Part shown: positions 1 through 7,998 of the stretch, one piece after another
Position numbering within the stretch: the stretch's first letter is position 1
Layout: every line of letters begins with the position of its first letter
Assembly: GCA_900316745.1 (NCBI GenBank)
Contig: ONEB01000006.1
Coordinates: forward strand, 62,001-126,000
Length of the DNA stretch: 64,000 bases
Reading direction: 5' to 3'
From: an uncultured Eubacteriales bacterium
GTDB taxonomy: Bacteria > Bacillota > Clostridia > Oscillospirales > Oscillospiraceae
Made by a program: the position numbers and the translations under genes
Notes under the pieces: generated by a model
Told to the model about the DNA's origin: nothing
The model's input: only the letters and a program-made list of their open reading frames with translations
The model's database searches: none

Positions 1-520
1 CGGCATCGTCCACCGCATCGACAAGGACACGTCCGGGCTGCTCATCGCGGCGAAGAACGATTTCGCGCACCTTGCGCTCTCCGCGCAGCTCAGCGACCAC
101 AGTCTCGCCCGCACTTATGAGGCCGTCGTGATCGGAAACCTCCGCGCCGACTCCGGCACGGTGAACGCGCCCGTCGGCCGCCACCCGACCGACCGCAAGC
201 GCATGGCTGTCACGCAAAAAAACAGCCGCGAGGCCGTCACGCACTGGGAGGTGCTTGCACGCTATCCGGGCTATACGCACATCCGCTGCCGGCTCGAGAC
301 CGGCCGCACGCACCAGATCCGCGTCCACATGGCACACATCGGGCATCCCCTGCTCGGCGACATGGTCTACGGACGCAAAAAGCCCGAGCTGGGGCTGGAG
401 GGGCAGTGCCTCCACGCGCGGGAGCTCACGTTCGTGCATCCGCGCTCGGGCGAGCGCCTTACGGTCACGACCGAGCTGCCGGACTGGTTTGAAGCTGTTT
501 TGAAAAAACTGAGAGGATAA
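1..520 (+). CDS. RluA-family rRNA pseudouridine synthase, C-terminal part (5' truncated by window)
   Basis: The reading frame is open from base 2 and ends with TAA at 518-520, so the start lies before the window. It opens with GIVHRIDKDTSGL, the RluA-family catalytic motif whose Asp attacks uridine in rRNA. Further on are the family motifs RTYEAVV and GRTHQIRVHMAHIGHPLLGD, ending in a conserved HARELTFVHP segment. Known members (RluD, RluC, RluA types) isomerise uridines in 23S rRNA or tRNA in the cytoplasm. The missing N-terminus may carry an S4 domain, so which member this is stays open. The next gene follows 15 bases downstream, probably in the same transcript. Confidence 0.93.
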   Translation, partial: GIVHRIDKDTSGLLIAAKNDFAHLALSAQLSDHSLARTYEAVVIGNLRADSGTVNAPVGRHPTDRKRMAVTQKNSREAVTHWEVLARYPGYTHIRCRLETGRTHQIRVHMAHIGHPLLGDMVYGRKKPELGLEGQCLHARELTFVHPRSGERLTVTTELPDWFEAVLKKLRG

Positions 521-535
521 AGGAGACGATCAACC

Positions 536-901
536 ATGGCACAATCGCTGGATAGTCTGTTGGGCGCAAGCCCCGAGAAGCGCTATGCGCATTTTCTGAA
601 AACCGTCGCCGAGCGCGGCGAGGTCTGGACGCTCGCCTCCGAGGTGGGCTACACCACCATGGAGTCCGACGGAAAGGTATCGCTCGTTGTCTTCCCGACG
701 GAGACCTCCGCGTCGCTGTTCTGCGAGGGCGATTTCCCCGAGCCCATCGAGCTGGATGACTTCCTCGCCCGCTGCCGTGAGGCGGCGTTCGACGCGGGCT
801 TCGGCTTCATGGTCTTCCCCAACGGCAAGGACGCCTATATGGTCGAGACCGTCTCGCTCCTGACGGATCTGCAGGACGCGATGGCAAAGGCAAAGAAATA
901 A
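536..901 (+). CDS. DUF2750-like small protein
   Basis: This 121-residue cytoplasmic protein has no signal peptide or membrane segment. The start at 536 follows AAAGGAG at 519-525. Its order of features (SPEKRYAHFLKTVAERGEVWTL, then an acidic beta-rich core with VVFPTETSA, then a C-terminal FMVFPNGKDAYMVE) resembles DUF2750 proteins, whose function is unknown. It sits 15 bases after the pseudouridine synthase and is closed by a strong terminator, so it is the last gene of that transcript. The family call rests on remembered motif similarity only. Confidence 0.7.
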   Translation: MAQSLDSLLGASPEKRYAHFLKTVAERGEVWTLASEVGYTTMESDGKVSLVVFPTETSASLFCEGDFPEPIELDDFLARCREAAFDAGFGFMVFPNGKDAYMVETVSLLTDLQDAMAKAKK

Positions 902-937
902 AAAAAGCTGCTGCACAGAATGTGCAGCAGCTTTTTT
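901..937. terminator. Bidirectional rho-independent terminator
   Basis: An 11-bp perfect stem, GCTGCTGCACA / TGTGCAGCAGC with a GAA loop, is flanked by A6 on the left and T6 on the right. It sits between convergent genes ending at 901 and 937 and can serve both. Confidence 0.92.
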
Positions 938-1533
938 CAGCCTTTCGGCAGATACCAGTAGGAATTCATGCCCGATAAATACACGAGCCCGCCGCGCGGC
1001 ACCTGCGTGAGGGCGTTGAAGACGTTGAAATAGTCCCCAAAGCCGCAGGGGATCGACATCGCGCCGAACACGCCCAGCACCAGCCACGACGGGTGGATCA
1101 GAAAGAGGATGTAGGGCAGAAACCCGAACACGAGATTCGGCAGCAGCGACATGAACACAAAGCGCCCGCGCGACATGTCCTCGGGACCCACGACGAAGAG
1201 CATGCCCTTTTTGAGGAAGGTGTAGAGGTACACATCGCCGCGAAAGCAGCTCGCGTGCAGCAGCTCGTGCGGAAAGAACATCAGCAGGCTCAAGACAGAG
1301 CCGATCATGAACGGCGTCAGAAAATCGACCGCGCCGCCCGTCGGCGCGTGCAGGATGCGCAGCACCAGCCCCGCGAACGTCAGAATGAAAAGCACGACCG
1401 CGCCGCCGTTTGCAATCAGCGCCATGCGCGAGGGATCGTCCGGCTCGCGGAACTTCACCGCGCCGGGCGCGTGAGAGCGCTGCGGCAGGGTGCTCACGTC
1501 ACCGTTGAAGGTCTTTTCGTAGTGGAGCTTCAT
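937..1533 (-). CDS. DUF3267-type membrane zincin-like protein
   Basis: The 198-residue protein starts at the ATG complementary to 1531-1533. It has about four hydrophobic segments (near residues 42-62, 70-90, 125-147 and 148-165). The sequence FFPHELLHAS at about 86-95 contains HExxH, the zinc-binding signature of metalloproteases, placed at the end of a membrane helix as in DUF3267 putative zincins. The function of this family is not established; membrane-embedded proteolysis is inferred. It lies 11 bases downstream of the acyl-ACP thioesterase gene, so the two probably share an mRNA. The longer open frame running to 2298 is antisense-frame noise over the thioesterase. Confidence 0.75.
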   Translation of the reverse strand: MKLHYEKTFNGDVSTLPQRSHAPGAVKFREPDDPSRMALIANGGAVVLFILTFAGLVLRILHAPTGGAVDFLTPFMIGSVLSLLMFFPHELLHASCFRGDVYLYTFLKKGMLFVVGPEDMSRGRFVFMSLLPNLVFGFLPYILFLIHPSWLVLGVFGAMSIPCGFGDYFNVFNALTQVPRGGLVYLSGMNSYWYLPKG

Positions 1534-1544
1534 CGTTTTCCCCC

Positions 1545-2288
1545 TTATCCGAAGATGAGCTTCGCCGTGAAGGCGGGGCGTTTCTCTCCCGCGACCGTCG
1601 CGGTCACGGCGGCGGAATCCGTCTCGTCGACGCGGTGCAGCCGGATCTCTTCGCCGAGGTGCGTCTCGCTCACAAAATAGAGCTCCAGGCGCTTCAGGCT
1701 CCCGATTGCCGCGCGCTGATCGTCCGAGAGCGCGTCGTAGGCCATCTCGCCGTAGCGGAGGTTGTTCACATGCCCCACGCCGTCGATCCAGCTCGGGCGC
1801 ACGCGCAGCGTTTCGACCGGAGCCTCCTCCGGCGTTTTGATGCGCAGGCGGTCGGACGCCTCCATCAGCGTCTCGCCCGCTGGCAGGCTGAATTTCGTGA
1901 TCAGCTCGCGGTCGGTGCAGACGCGCCGCGCGCTCAGATCCAGCAGCGCCGAGAACGTCGCCGCGGTGAACACGGTCTCGCCTTTTTCGTCCGTCACGAT
2001 CATCTCGCGGCGAAAGAGCAGGCGGGTCTTTTCCGTCGTGTTCCAGGTTTTCGCGGTCAGGCGGTCGTCGGGACGCACCGGACGGCGGATCTCCACCGCC
2101 ATCGAAATCAGCACCCACGCCACGCCGTAGTCGCGGATCAGCCGCGCCTCGTCCATCTCGATGTTTGCCAGATGCGGCTCCACGGCCTGCATATACAGCG
2201 CCTGATAGGCGTCGGGCTTGAGCGCGCCGTCGCCGTTGAACATGGCGATGCCGAGCTCGAGCGGATAGGAATACTGTTTTTCGTCCAT
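1545..2288 (-). CDS. Acyl-ACP thioesterase (FatA/FatB-like)
   Basis: The 247-residue cytoplasmic protein has two hotdog halves. The N-terminal half includes VLISMAVEIRRPVRPDD and a WNTTEKTRLLFRRE strand. The C-terminal half includes SWIDGVGHVNNLRYGEMAYD, the D/N/H-rich active-site helix region of acyl-ACP thioesterases. Such enzymes release free fatty acids from acyl-ACP, ending fatty acid synthesis. The ATG at 2288 is preceded on its strand by GGGAG about nine bases away. No fatty acid synthesis genes adjoin it. It is transcribed divergently from truA and ahead of the DUF3267 gene. Confidence 0.85.
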   Translation of the reverse strand: MDEKQYSYPLELGIAMFNGDGALKPDAYQALYMQAVEPHLANIEMDEARLIRDYGVAWVLISMAVEIRRPVRPDDRLTAKTWNTTEKTRLLFRREMIVTDEKGETVFTAATFSALLDLSARRVCTDRELITKFSLPAGETLMEASDRLRIKTPEEAPVETLRVRPSWIDGVGHVNNLRYGEMAYDALSDDQRAAIGSLKRLELYFVSETHLGEEIRLHRVDETDSAAVTATVAGEKRPAFTAKLIFG

Positions 2289-2357
2289 CGTGCGTCAACT
2301 CCCGCGTTTGAAATCACAGAGCAAGTTTAGCACGTTCCGGCTCAGAATGCAACGCGC

Positions 2358-2386
2358 TTGCTTTTTGCGCACCGAACGGGTATCAT
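2358..2386 (+). promoter_or_regulatory. Likely truA promoter
   Basis: TTGCTT at 2358-2363 and TATCAT at 2381-2386 are separated by 17 bases, 21 bases before the truA start codon. Confidence 0.55.
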
Positions 2387-2407
2387 ACAGGCGGGAGGGA
2401 GAGTACG

Positions 2408-3148
2408 ATGCCGAATTTCCGCATGACGCTCTGCTACGACGGCACGCGATATCGCGGCTGGCAGCGGCAGGGCAACACATCCAATACGATCCAGGAGCGG
2501 CTGGAGACCGCGATCACCGAGCTGCTGGGTCAGCCGGTGGAGGTGCACGGCTCCGGGCGCACGGACGCGGGCGTCCACGCGCGGATGCAGACGGCGTCGT
2601 TCCGCGCCAAAACACATCTGCCGCCCGAGAGGCTCTTGAAGCGCCTGCGCGCCGCGCTGCCGCCGGACATCGGCGTGCTGGATCTGTGCGAGGCAGAGCC
2701 CCGCTTCCACGCGCGGCTGAGCTGCACGGGCAAAACCTATGTCTATCGTATCTGGAACAGCGAGGAGCCGAACGTGTTTGACCGCCGCTGGCAGCATGTG
2801 ATCCCGGAGCCGCTCGATCTCGAGGCGATGCAGCGCGCGGGCGACGCGCTCTGCGGCACGCATGACTTCACGAGCTTCTGCTCCAACCGCCGCATGAAAA
2901 AATCCGCCGTGCGCACGCTGCGCTCCGTAAAAGTCGAGCGCGCGGGCGGCGAGGTGCGCCTGACGTTCACGGGCGACGGGTTTTTGTATCATCAGGTGCG
3001 CATCCTCGCGGGCACGCTCATCGAGGTCGGGCTCGGAAAGCGCCCGGCAGACGAAATGGAGGCCATTCTGGCAGCGCGCGACCGGGACTTTGCCGGCGAG
3101 ACCGCGCCCGCGCAGGGCCTGATCCTGTGGGAAACCCGATATGACTAA
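2408..3148 (+). CDS. truA: tRNA pseudouridine(38-40) synthase TruA
   Basis: The 246-residue protein begins with MPNFRMTLCYDGTRYRGWQRQ, typical of TruA. It contains GSGRTDAGVHARMQ at about 49-62, where the Asp is the family's catalytic nucleophile. The C-terminal region has FCSNRRMKKSAVRTL and FLYHQVRILAGTLIEVG. TruA converts uridines 38-40 of the tRNA anticodon stem-loop to pseudouridine. The ATG at 2408 follows GGGAGGGAG. In many Firmicutes truA lies in a ribosomal-protein cluster; here it stands alone with its own terminator. Confidence 0.96.
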   Translation: MPNFRMTLCYDGTRYRGWQRQGNTSNTIQERLETAITELLGQPVEVHGSGRTDAGVHARMQTASFRAKTHLPPERLLKRLRAALPPDIGVLDLCEAEPRFHARLSCTGKTYVYRIWNSEEPNVFDRRWQHVIPEPLDLEAMQRAGDALCGTHDFTSFCSNRRMKKSAVRTLRSVKVERAGGEVRLTFTGDGFLYHQVRILAGTLIEVGLGKRPADEMEAILAARDRDFAGETAPAQGLILWETRYD

Positions 3149-3150
3149 AA

Positions 3151-3181
3151 AAAGACCGATGCTTCGTGCATCGGTCTTTTC
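3151..3181. terminator. Terminator after truA
   Basis: The 12-bp stem AAAGACCGATGC / GCATCGGTCTTT has a TTCGT loop and T-run. It lies between the convergent truA and lipoprotein genes. Confidence 0.9.
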
Positions 3182-3183
3182 GT

Positions 3184-3750
3184 TTATCCTTCATACGCGG
3201 CCTTGACCGCGTCGTTGAATGCGTCAAGCTGCTGGTGCTCAAAGGCGAGGGGATCGAAGTCCTCCAGAGACACGTCCGAATCCACGAGCGCGCTGTTGAC
3301 GTCGTCCATCGTCACGTCGCCTTTTGTGATCTGCTCTGCGAGTCCGGAGACGGCCTCGTACTGGGCGCGGAAGGCCTCCTTGCCCGCGTCATCCAGCTTG
3401 CCGACATAGTCCTTGACGTCCTGCGCAAAGCTGGCCTCATCCGGGCCGCCCGCCTTGCAGAAGTTCAGGAGCGTCGCCGCGGCGGAATAGAGCTGCAGGC
3501 TGCTGCCGACGGTCTCCTCGTGGTAGTCGTGTACGCGGTCGAGCACGTCCTTTGCCGAGATGTCGCTCATCTGCGGCACCATGGACTCCGCAGCCTCCGG
3601 GACATCCTCGGCGGGCGTGTCGGTCGCGGCGGCGTCGGTCGTCTCGGGCGTCGCGCTCTCTTTGGCGGCGTCGGTTCCGGTCATGGTTCCGCATGCGGCG
3701 AGGCCGAACACCATCACCAGCGCAAGCAAAAGGGTCATGAGTTTTTTCAT
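3184..3750 (-). CDS. Hypothetical acidic lipoprotein
   Basis: The 188-residue protein starts with MKKLMTLLLALVMVFGLAAC. The lipobox is LAAC with Cys20, so a membrane-anchored extracytoplasmic lipoprotein is expected. A Thr/Ala/Glu-rich linker (about 21-60) is followed by a helical acidic domain with no motif I recognise. The ATG at 3748-3750 (complement) is preceded by AAAGGAG. The longer frame to 3918 adds residues without a better start site. It is monocistronic, between terminators. The function is unknown. Confidence 0.8.
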   Translation of the reverse strand: MKKLMTLLLALVMVFGLAACGTMTGTDAAKESATPETTDAAATDTPAEDVPEAAESMVPQMSDISAKDVLDRVHDYHEETVGSSLQLYSAAATLLNFCKAGGPDEASFAQDVKDYVGKLDDAGKEAFRAQYEAVSGLAEQITKGDVTMDDVNSALVDSDVSLEDFDPLAFEHQQLDAFNDAVKAAYEG

Positions 3751-4008
3751 CTGTGGAAAATCTCCTTTCGTGTGTGTGCTATCGTTATACCACACGACAT
3801 CTGCGCCTTTTGCCGAAAGCGGGGAGCGTAAAAAAAGAATTAAAAAACTCTGCCCGGGCATCTTTCGAAAAATGCCCTCGGCAGAGTTTTTCGCCCGCAG
3901 GCGAAAAAAGAAATCCAATTATTTTGGCGGCGGAACTTTGTTTCGGCGTCAAAATACTTCTCGCGCAGCGGAGTGCGAGTCTTTCCAATGAAATGCGCAC
4001 CGCGCATT
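3751..4008. other. Intergenic region with tandem hairpins sharing an A/T tract
   Basis: No gene is seen. Positions 3843-3891 form a large stem (AAAAACTCTGCC at 3843-3854 with GGCAGAGTTTTT at 3880-3891, and inner GGGCAT / ATGCCC). Immediately after, TTTTTCGCC at 3887-3895 can pair with GGCGAAAAA at 3900-3908. The T tract 3887-3891 belongs to both stems, so the two structures exclude each other. They may act as a terminator complex for the flanking minus-strand genes. Confidence 0.6.
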
Positions 4009-4013
4009 TCATT
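3987..4013. repeat. Perfect 12-bp inverted repeat at the end of the ThrH-like gene
   Basis: AATGAAATGCGC at 3987-3998 and GCGCATTTCATT at 4002-4013 flank a 3-base loop and overlap the stop codon of the phosphatase gene at 4009-4011. There is no T-run on either side, so it is not a classic terminator. It may be an mRNA 3' stabiliser or a protein site. Confidence 0.6.
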
Positions 4014-4611
4014 GAAGCGCCGCCTCGATCGCGGCATAGAGCTCGTCATATTCCTCATAGGCCGGGATGTGCGGATAATCCTTCTTGATCTGCTCCGTGG
4101 AGCGGAAGAGGAACCCGACCTTACCCGCCTGGATCATGCCGAGGTCATTGAAGCTGTCGCCCAGCGCGATCGTGTTGAAGCCGATGGACTGCAGCGCCTT
4201 CACGGTGGAGAGCTTGGAGTTTTCCACGCGCATTTTAAAGTCCTCGATCATGCCGTCGGCGCCCACGACGAGCTCGTTGCAGAACAGCGTCGGGTAGCCG
4301 AGCTTTTTCATCAGGGGCATGGCAAACTGCGTGAACGTGTCGCTCAGCACGATCGCCTGCGTGCGCGCGCGCAGCTTGTCCAGAAAATCCTTCGCGCCCG
4401 GCAGCGGATCGATCTGGTCGATGACGTCCTGGATCTCTTTCAGGCCCAGTCCGCGCTCGCGCAGGATGCCGAGCCGCCAGCGCATGAGCTTGTCATAGTC
4501 CGGCTCGTCGCGCGTGGTGCGCTTGAGCTCCGGGATGCCGGACTTCTCCGCAAACGCGATCCAGATCTCGGGAACGAGAACGCCTTCCATATCCAGGCAT
4601 ACAATATCCAT
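4009..4611 (-). CDS. thrH: ThrH-like HAD phosphatase / phosphoserine:homoserine phosphotransferase
   Basis: The 200-residue cytoplasmic HAD protein has motif I as DMEGVLVPEIWIAFAEKSGI, the ThrH signature (D-x-E instead of DxD). Motif II is VLSDTF and motif III/IV is LGDSFNDLGM. Known ThrH enzymes dephosphorylate phosphoserine and can transfer phosphate to homoserine, linking serine and threonine synthesis. The start at 4611 (MDIVCLD) is preceded by AGAGGAG with good spacing; the upstream in-frame start at 4629 would put the ribosome site inside the gene. It stands alone. Confidence 0.85.
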   Translation of the reverse strand: MDIVCLDMEGVLVPEIWIAFAEKSGIPELKRTTRDEPDYDKLMRWRLGILRERGLGLKEIQDVIDQIDPLPGAKDFLDKLRARTQAIVLSDTFTQFAMPLMKKLGYPTLFCNELVVGADGMIEDFKMRVENSKLSTVKALQSIGFNTIALGDSFNDLGMIQAGKVGFLFRSTEQIKKDYPHIPAYEEYDELYAAIEAALQ

Positions 4612-4670
4612 AAAGTGCACTCCTCTCAAAGTCGTGTTTTTACCATCAGTTTACATGATGAAAGCTGAAT

Positions 4671-4699
4671 TTGCAAGAGCGAGTGTTTTATGATATCTT
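4671..4699 (+). promoter_or_regulatory. Possible promoter for the 4827 gene
   Basis: TTGCAA at 4671-4676 and TATCTT at 4694-4699 are 17 bases apart, with TG one base before the -10. The region 4612-4826 holds no convincing gene. Confidence 0.4.
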
Positions 4700-4826
4700 T
4701 ATCGAAAAGGAGTGCGTGTCCTGCCGCTGCATGATGGGCACAAATTTGAAATGGAGTCAGATCGAGCGCGGGTCTCCGGAAGCGAAGCTGTATCATGCGA
4801 CTGATCAATCGGGAAGGATGAATATT

Positions 4827-5246
4827 ATGAAAAAGATAATGCTGAAGCTGCAGTCTGCCGCTGATTGGGCGAGAGCGGTCCATGGCAAGCCGATCGAGGC
4901 GGGTATTTTGGACATCGATCTGCGCAGTGCGCAGCCGGTGAAGGTGAACCGGAGCCTGGCAACCACGGCGCTGAAAAAGCTGAACACGCCCAAGAACCGG
5001 CGTCTCGCTGCGGCGCTTTTGGGCGCGGCGGCGGTCACCTCTGCGGCGCACAGCGTCGGACGGTATCGGTTTTATCGCTCTGCGGTTGCCCGCGAGATGA
5101 AAAAGCAGCTGGAGCCGCTGCAAACACAGATCGCCGCGCTGCAGGACTCGGTAGACGCTCTGCGCGCGGAAAATGCTGCGATGCGCGGCGAGACCGTCCC
5201 GGAGCTCGAGGAGACGCCGAAGCAGCACCGCAAGCGCGGGAAGTGA
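4827..5246 (+). CDS. Hypothetical protein with membrane-like helix and coiled coil
   Basis: The 139-residue product has a basic N-terminus, a hydrophobic Ala-rich stretch (about residues 58-75, RLAAALLGAAAVTSAAHSVG) and a C-terminal charged coiled coil (MKKQLEPLQTQIAALQDSVDALRAENAAM). A short Lys/Arg tail ends it. The start at 4827 has GGAAGGA at 4812-4818; an in-frame ATG at 4818 overlaps that site. The frame continues upstream to 4671 without a start supported by a ribosome site. No family is recognised. Confidence 0.6.
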   Translation: MKKIMLKLQSAADWARAVHGKPIEAGILDIDLRSAQPVKVNRSLATTALKKLNTPKNRRLAAALLGAAAVTSAAHSVGRYRFYRSAVAREMKKQLEPLQTQIAALQDSVDALRAENAAMRGETVPELEETPKQHRKRGK

Positions 5247-5315
5247 GAGAATGCTGCGCGGCGCGCTTGACAGAGCGCGCCGCGCGGTGGTAATCTATGT
5301 AGGTCCATTCCATGT

Positions 5316-5402
5316 GCCGGTGTGGCGGAACAGGCAGACGCAAGGGACTTAAAATCCCTCGGTGGAAACACTGTGCGGGTTCGATCCCCGCCACCGGCAC
5401 CA
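5316..5402 (+). tRNA. tRNA-Leu (UAA anticodon)
   Basis: The acceptor stem GCCGGTG at 5316-5322 pairs with CACCGGC at 5392-5398, followed by discriminator A and an encoded CCA. The anticodon loop CTTAAAA reads UAA. The long variable arm (CTCGGTGGAAACACTG region) and the T loop GGTTCGATCC fit a class II leucine tRNA of 87 bases. Confidence 0.96.
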
Positions 5403-5433
5403 CGAGTATGTTATCATGCAGCACACCGCATCG

Positions 5434-5467
5434 AAAAACCCCGAAATCTATGAGATTTCGGGGTTTT
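5434..5467. terminator. Terminator between tRNA-Leu and the 5497 gene
   Basis: The stem AAAACCCCGAAATCT / AGATTTCGGGGTTTT has an ATG loop and A/T runs on both sides. It can serve the tRNA and the convergent membrane-protein gene. Confidence 0.92.
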
Positions 5468-5496
5468 ATCATGTTCAATTCTCTGGGCAGGCGGAT

Positions 5497-6147
5497 TTAC
5501 CGGTCCAGAAGGCCTCGGAAAAACTGGATCAGCGGGCCGTTGAACAGGGCGTTGAGAATCGTGCCGAGGCCGACGATCTCCCGCAGCTCATTTTTGCCGA
5601 GCAGGCAGAATGCGACGCCGATCACCACGCAGGTCACGTCCGAGAGCACGCGCGCCGTGCGAAACGGGAGCTTTCCCTTCGTCTGCTTCTCCAGCAGGAT
5701 CGCCACGCTGTCATACGGCGAGACGCCGAGCTCGGCCGCCATATAGAGCGCGCAGCCGAGAGCGGCAAAGAGCGAGCCCACGGCGAGAAATGCGATCCTC
5801 CCGGGAAGACCGGCGTGCAGCCCGAGCACCTCCAGCGCAAGCCAGCACAAAAGATCCGCGATGTAGCCGACGAAGACCATGTTCACGACCGTCCCGAGAC
5901 CGATGTTCTCCCGTCCGAGGAAGAACACGACCGCGAGGATGCAGAGATTGACCAGCAGCTGCCATGTTCCGAAGCCGACATGGAGGAATCCGCTCACGCC
6001 GAGATTCATGCAGGTAAAGGCGTCCACGCCGAAGAGACTCAGCCGGTAGCAGGCCACGGCAATGCCGATAAACAGCACGCCGAGGCACATGCGCCGCACC
6101 CGCGCGGGGGTGAGACGGCGAAGATAGGTGCGCAGAGCCTCCATCAT
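5497..6147 (-). CDS. YczE/YitT-like integral membrane protein
   Basis: The 216-residue protein has about five transmembrane segments (roughly 20-42, 60-80, 85-110, 115-140 and 165-190). The loops NLGVSGFLHVGFGTWQ and MAAELGVSPYDSVAILLE form a repeated G-x-x-P/F-D pattern, as in YczE/YitT membrane proteins of unknown transport role. Two adjacent ATG codons (6147, 6144) are possible; GGGAGG spacing slightly favours 6144. The start overlaps the stop of the acetyltransferase gene, implying translational coupling. Confidence 0.75.
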   Translation of the reverse strand: MMEALRTYLRRLTPARVRRMCLGVLFIGIAVACYRLSLFGVDAFTCMNLGVSGFLHVGFGTWQLLVNLCILAVVFFLGRENIGLGTVVNMVFVGYIADLLCWLALEVLGLHAGLPGRIAFLAVGSLFAALGCALYMAAELGVSPYDSVAILLEKQTKGKLPFRTARVLSDVTCVVIGVAFCLLGKNELREIVGLGTILNALFNGPLIQFFRGLLDR

Positions 6148-6767
6148 TCCGCCTCCCTGTGCACGAGCGGGCAGTCGTCCACGCGGCGGTCCCGGAAATA
6201 GAATTCCCGGTCGCGCTCGCCGATCTTGCGCATCACGCGGCAGGGATTGCCTGCGGCGACGACGCCGGAGGGCACGTCCCGGGTCACAACGCTGCCCGCG
6301 CCGATTACGGTGTCGTCCCCGATCGTGACGCCGGGCAGGATCAGTGCGCCGGCGCCGATCCAGCAGTTTTTTCCGATGCGCACGGGTGCGTTGTACTGCA
6401 GCCCCTGCGCGCGCAGCGCGGGATCGACCGGATGCCCCGCCGTCGCGACCGTGACATTCGGACCGAACAGCGTCCCGTCGCCGACATAGATATGCGTATC
6501 GTCCGTGAGCGTCAGGCCGAAGTTTGCGTAGATGTTCTTTCCGAAGTGGACAAACCGCCCGCCCCAGTTCGTGTGCAGCGGCGGCTCGATGTAGCAGCCC
6601 TCGCCGATCTCGGCAAACATCCTGCGCAGGAGCGCGGCGCGGCGCTCCTGCTCCAGCGGGCGGGTCTGGTTATAGTCGTACAGCAGTTCCAGATATTGCA
6701 GCTGCTCGTGCAGGACCGTGTCGTCCATCGGGTAATAGAGCTCGCCGCTGTGCAGCTGATCGAACAT
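6144..6767 (-). CDS. Maltose/galactoside-type sugar O-acetyltransferase
   Basis: The 207-residue protein starts MFDQLHSGELYYPMDDTV, followed by helical region and a left-handed beta-helix of hexapeptide repeats. It has IEPPLHTNWGGRFVHFGKN, TAGHPVDPALRAQG with the catalytic His, and IGAGALILPGVTIGDDTVIG. This is the Maa/LacA/NodL class, which moves acetyl from acetyl-CoA to sugar hydroxyls in the cytoplasm. The start at 6767 is preceded by AGAGGA; the in-frame start at 6815 lacks one. The exact acceptor is unknown. It overlaps the downstream membrane-protein gene. Confidence 0.9.
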   Translation of the reverse strand: MFDQLHSGELYYPMDDTVLHEQLQYLELLYDYNQTRPLEQERRAALLRRMFAEIGEGCYIEPPLHTNWGGRFVHFGKNIYANFGLTLTDDTHIYVGDGTLFGPNVTVATAGHPVDPALRAQGLQYNAPVRIGKNCWIGAGALILPGVTIGDDTVIGAGSVVTRDVPSGVVAAGNPCRVMRKIGERDREFYFRDRRVDDCPLVHREAE

Positions 6768-6795
6768 GACATTCCTCTTTTCCTTTGATATACCG

Positions 6796-6828
6796 AAAAA
6801 CCCCCGAAACGACAAAGCCGTTTCGGGG
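6796..6828 (-). terminator. Terminator of the MsmK-type ATPase gene
   Basis: The 10-bp stem CCCCGAAACG (6802-6811) / CGTTTCGGGG (6819-6828) is followed on the minus strand by a T5 run complementary to 6796-6800. Confidence 0.85.
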
Positions 6829-6849
6829 AAAGAATTCTTGTTGCGTAAA

Positions 6850-7998
6850 TCAGTACTTCATGCACTCCGGAGCGTTCGCCTCGGCGGATTCGGGATCGTA
6901 CCAGATGAGGTTGTTGCCGCTCTCCTTGTCGAACAGCTGCAGCAGACCCGGCTGCGTCGTGAACTTCACGTCCTGACCCATGGAGACGTCCGCGCCGAGA
7001 CCGACGGTGGGAACGACCATGACGACCTCGTCCTCGCCGCTGCGGGCGTGGATGTTGTACTCGCTGCCGAGCATCTCGCTGACTTCGATCTTCGCGCTCA
7101 GCTCGCCCTCGCCGACGGTGATGTGCTGCGGACGGATGCCGACGACGATGTCGCAGGGCTTGGCTTCCTTCTGCTTGAGCGCCTTCTGCTGGAACGCGTC
7201 GAGCTCAAACTTCACGCCGCGCACCTCGGCAATGTACTTGCCGTCCTCGAGCAGGAGCTTGCAGCCGTCAAAGAAGTTCATCACGGGCATACCGATGAAG
7301 CCGGCGACGAAGAGGTTCACGGGCTTGTTGAACAGCTCCTGGGGCGTGCCGATCTGGTTGACGAAGCCGTCTTTCATGATGACGATGCGGTCAGCCAGCG
7401 TCATGGCCTCGGTCTGGTCGTGGGTGACGTACATGAACGTCGTGTTGATGCGCTGACGGAGCTTGATGATCTCAGCGCGCATCTGGTTGCGGAGCTTGGC
7501 GTCGAGGTTGGACAGAGGCTCGTCCATCAGGAACACCTTGGGGTCGCGCACCATGGCGCGGCCGATGGCGACACGCTGACGCTGGCCGCCGGAGAGGGCC
7601 TTCGGCTTGCGGTTGAGATACTGGGTGATGTCCAGCAACTCGGCCACTTCCTTGACCTTTTTGTCGATCTCGTCCTTCGGCGTGCGCTTGAGCTTGAGCG
7701 CGAACGCCATGTTGTCATAGACGGACATGTGGGGGTACAGCGCGTAGTTCTGGAAAACCATGGCGATGTCGCGGTCCTTGGGCGCGATGTCGTTCATGAG
7801 GTTTCCGTCGATGTAAAGCTCACCGTCGGAGATGTCCTCCAGACCCGCGACCATGCGCAGGGTGGTGGACTTGCCGCAGCCGGACGGCCCGACCAGAACA
7901 ATGAATTCCTTGTCCTTGATGTGCAGGTTGACGTCGTGCACCGCGGTCACCTTGTTGTCGTAGACCTTTTTGAGTCCCTTCAGCAAAACTTCAGACAT
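6850..7998 (-). CDS. msmK: Sugar ABC transporter ATPase, MsmK/UgpC type
   Basis: The 382-residue ATPase has Walker A GPSGCGKSTT, Q-loop VFQNYALYPHM, signature LSGGQRQRVAIGRAM, Walker B VFLMDEPLSNLD and switch His YVTHDQTEAM. The C-terminal regulatory OB region (from about 240) contains VVGIRPQHI, as in MsmK and UgpC, which energise several sugar importers. The gene diverges from a binding protein and two permeases that lack their own ATPase, so it probably serves them and perhaps others. The start at 7998 follows the usual MSEVLLKGLKKVY; the ribosome site is weak. It is monocistronic. Confidence 0.93.
   Translation of the reverse strand: MSEVLLKGLKKVYDNKVTAVHDVNLHIKDKEFIVLVGPSGCGKSTTLRMVAGLEDISDGELYIDGNLMNDIAPKDRDIAMVFQNYALYPHMSVYDNMAFALKLKRTPKDEIDKKVKEVAELLDITQYLNRKPKALSGGQRQRVAIGRAMVRDPKVFLMDEPLSNLDAKLRNQMRAEIIKLRQRINTTFMYVTHDQTEAMTLADRIVIMKDGFVNQIGTPQELFNKPVNLFVAGFIGMPVMNFFDGCKLLLEDGKYIAEVRGVKFELDAFQQKALKQKEAKPCDIVVGIRPQHITVGEGELSAKIEVSEMLGSEYNIHARSGEDEVVMVVPTVGLGADVSMGQDVKFTTQPGLLQLFDKESGNNLIWYDPESAEANAPECMKY

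Noticed and set aside
5316..5402. Integration or attachment site at tRNA-Leu
   Set aside because: No direct repeat of the tRNA 3' end and no integrase gene were seen nearby.
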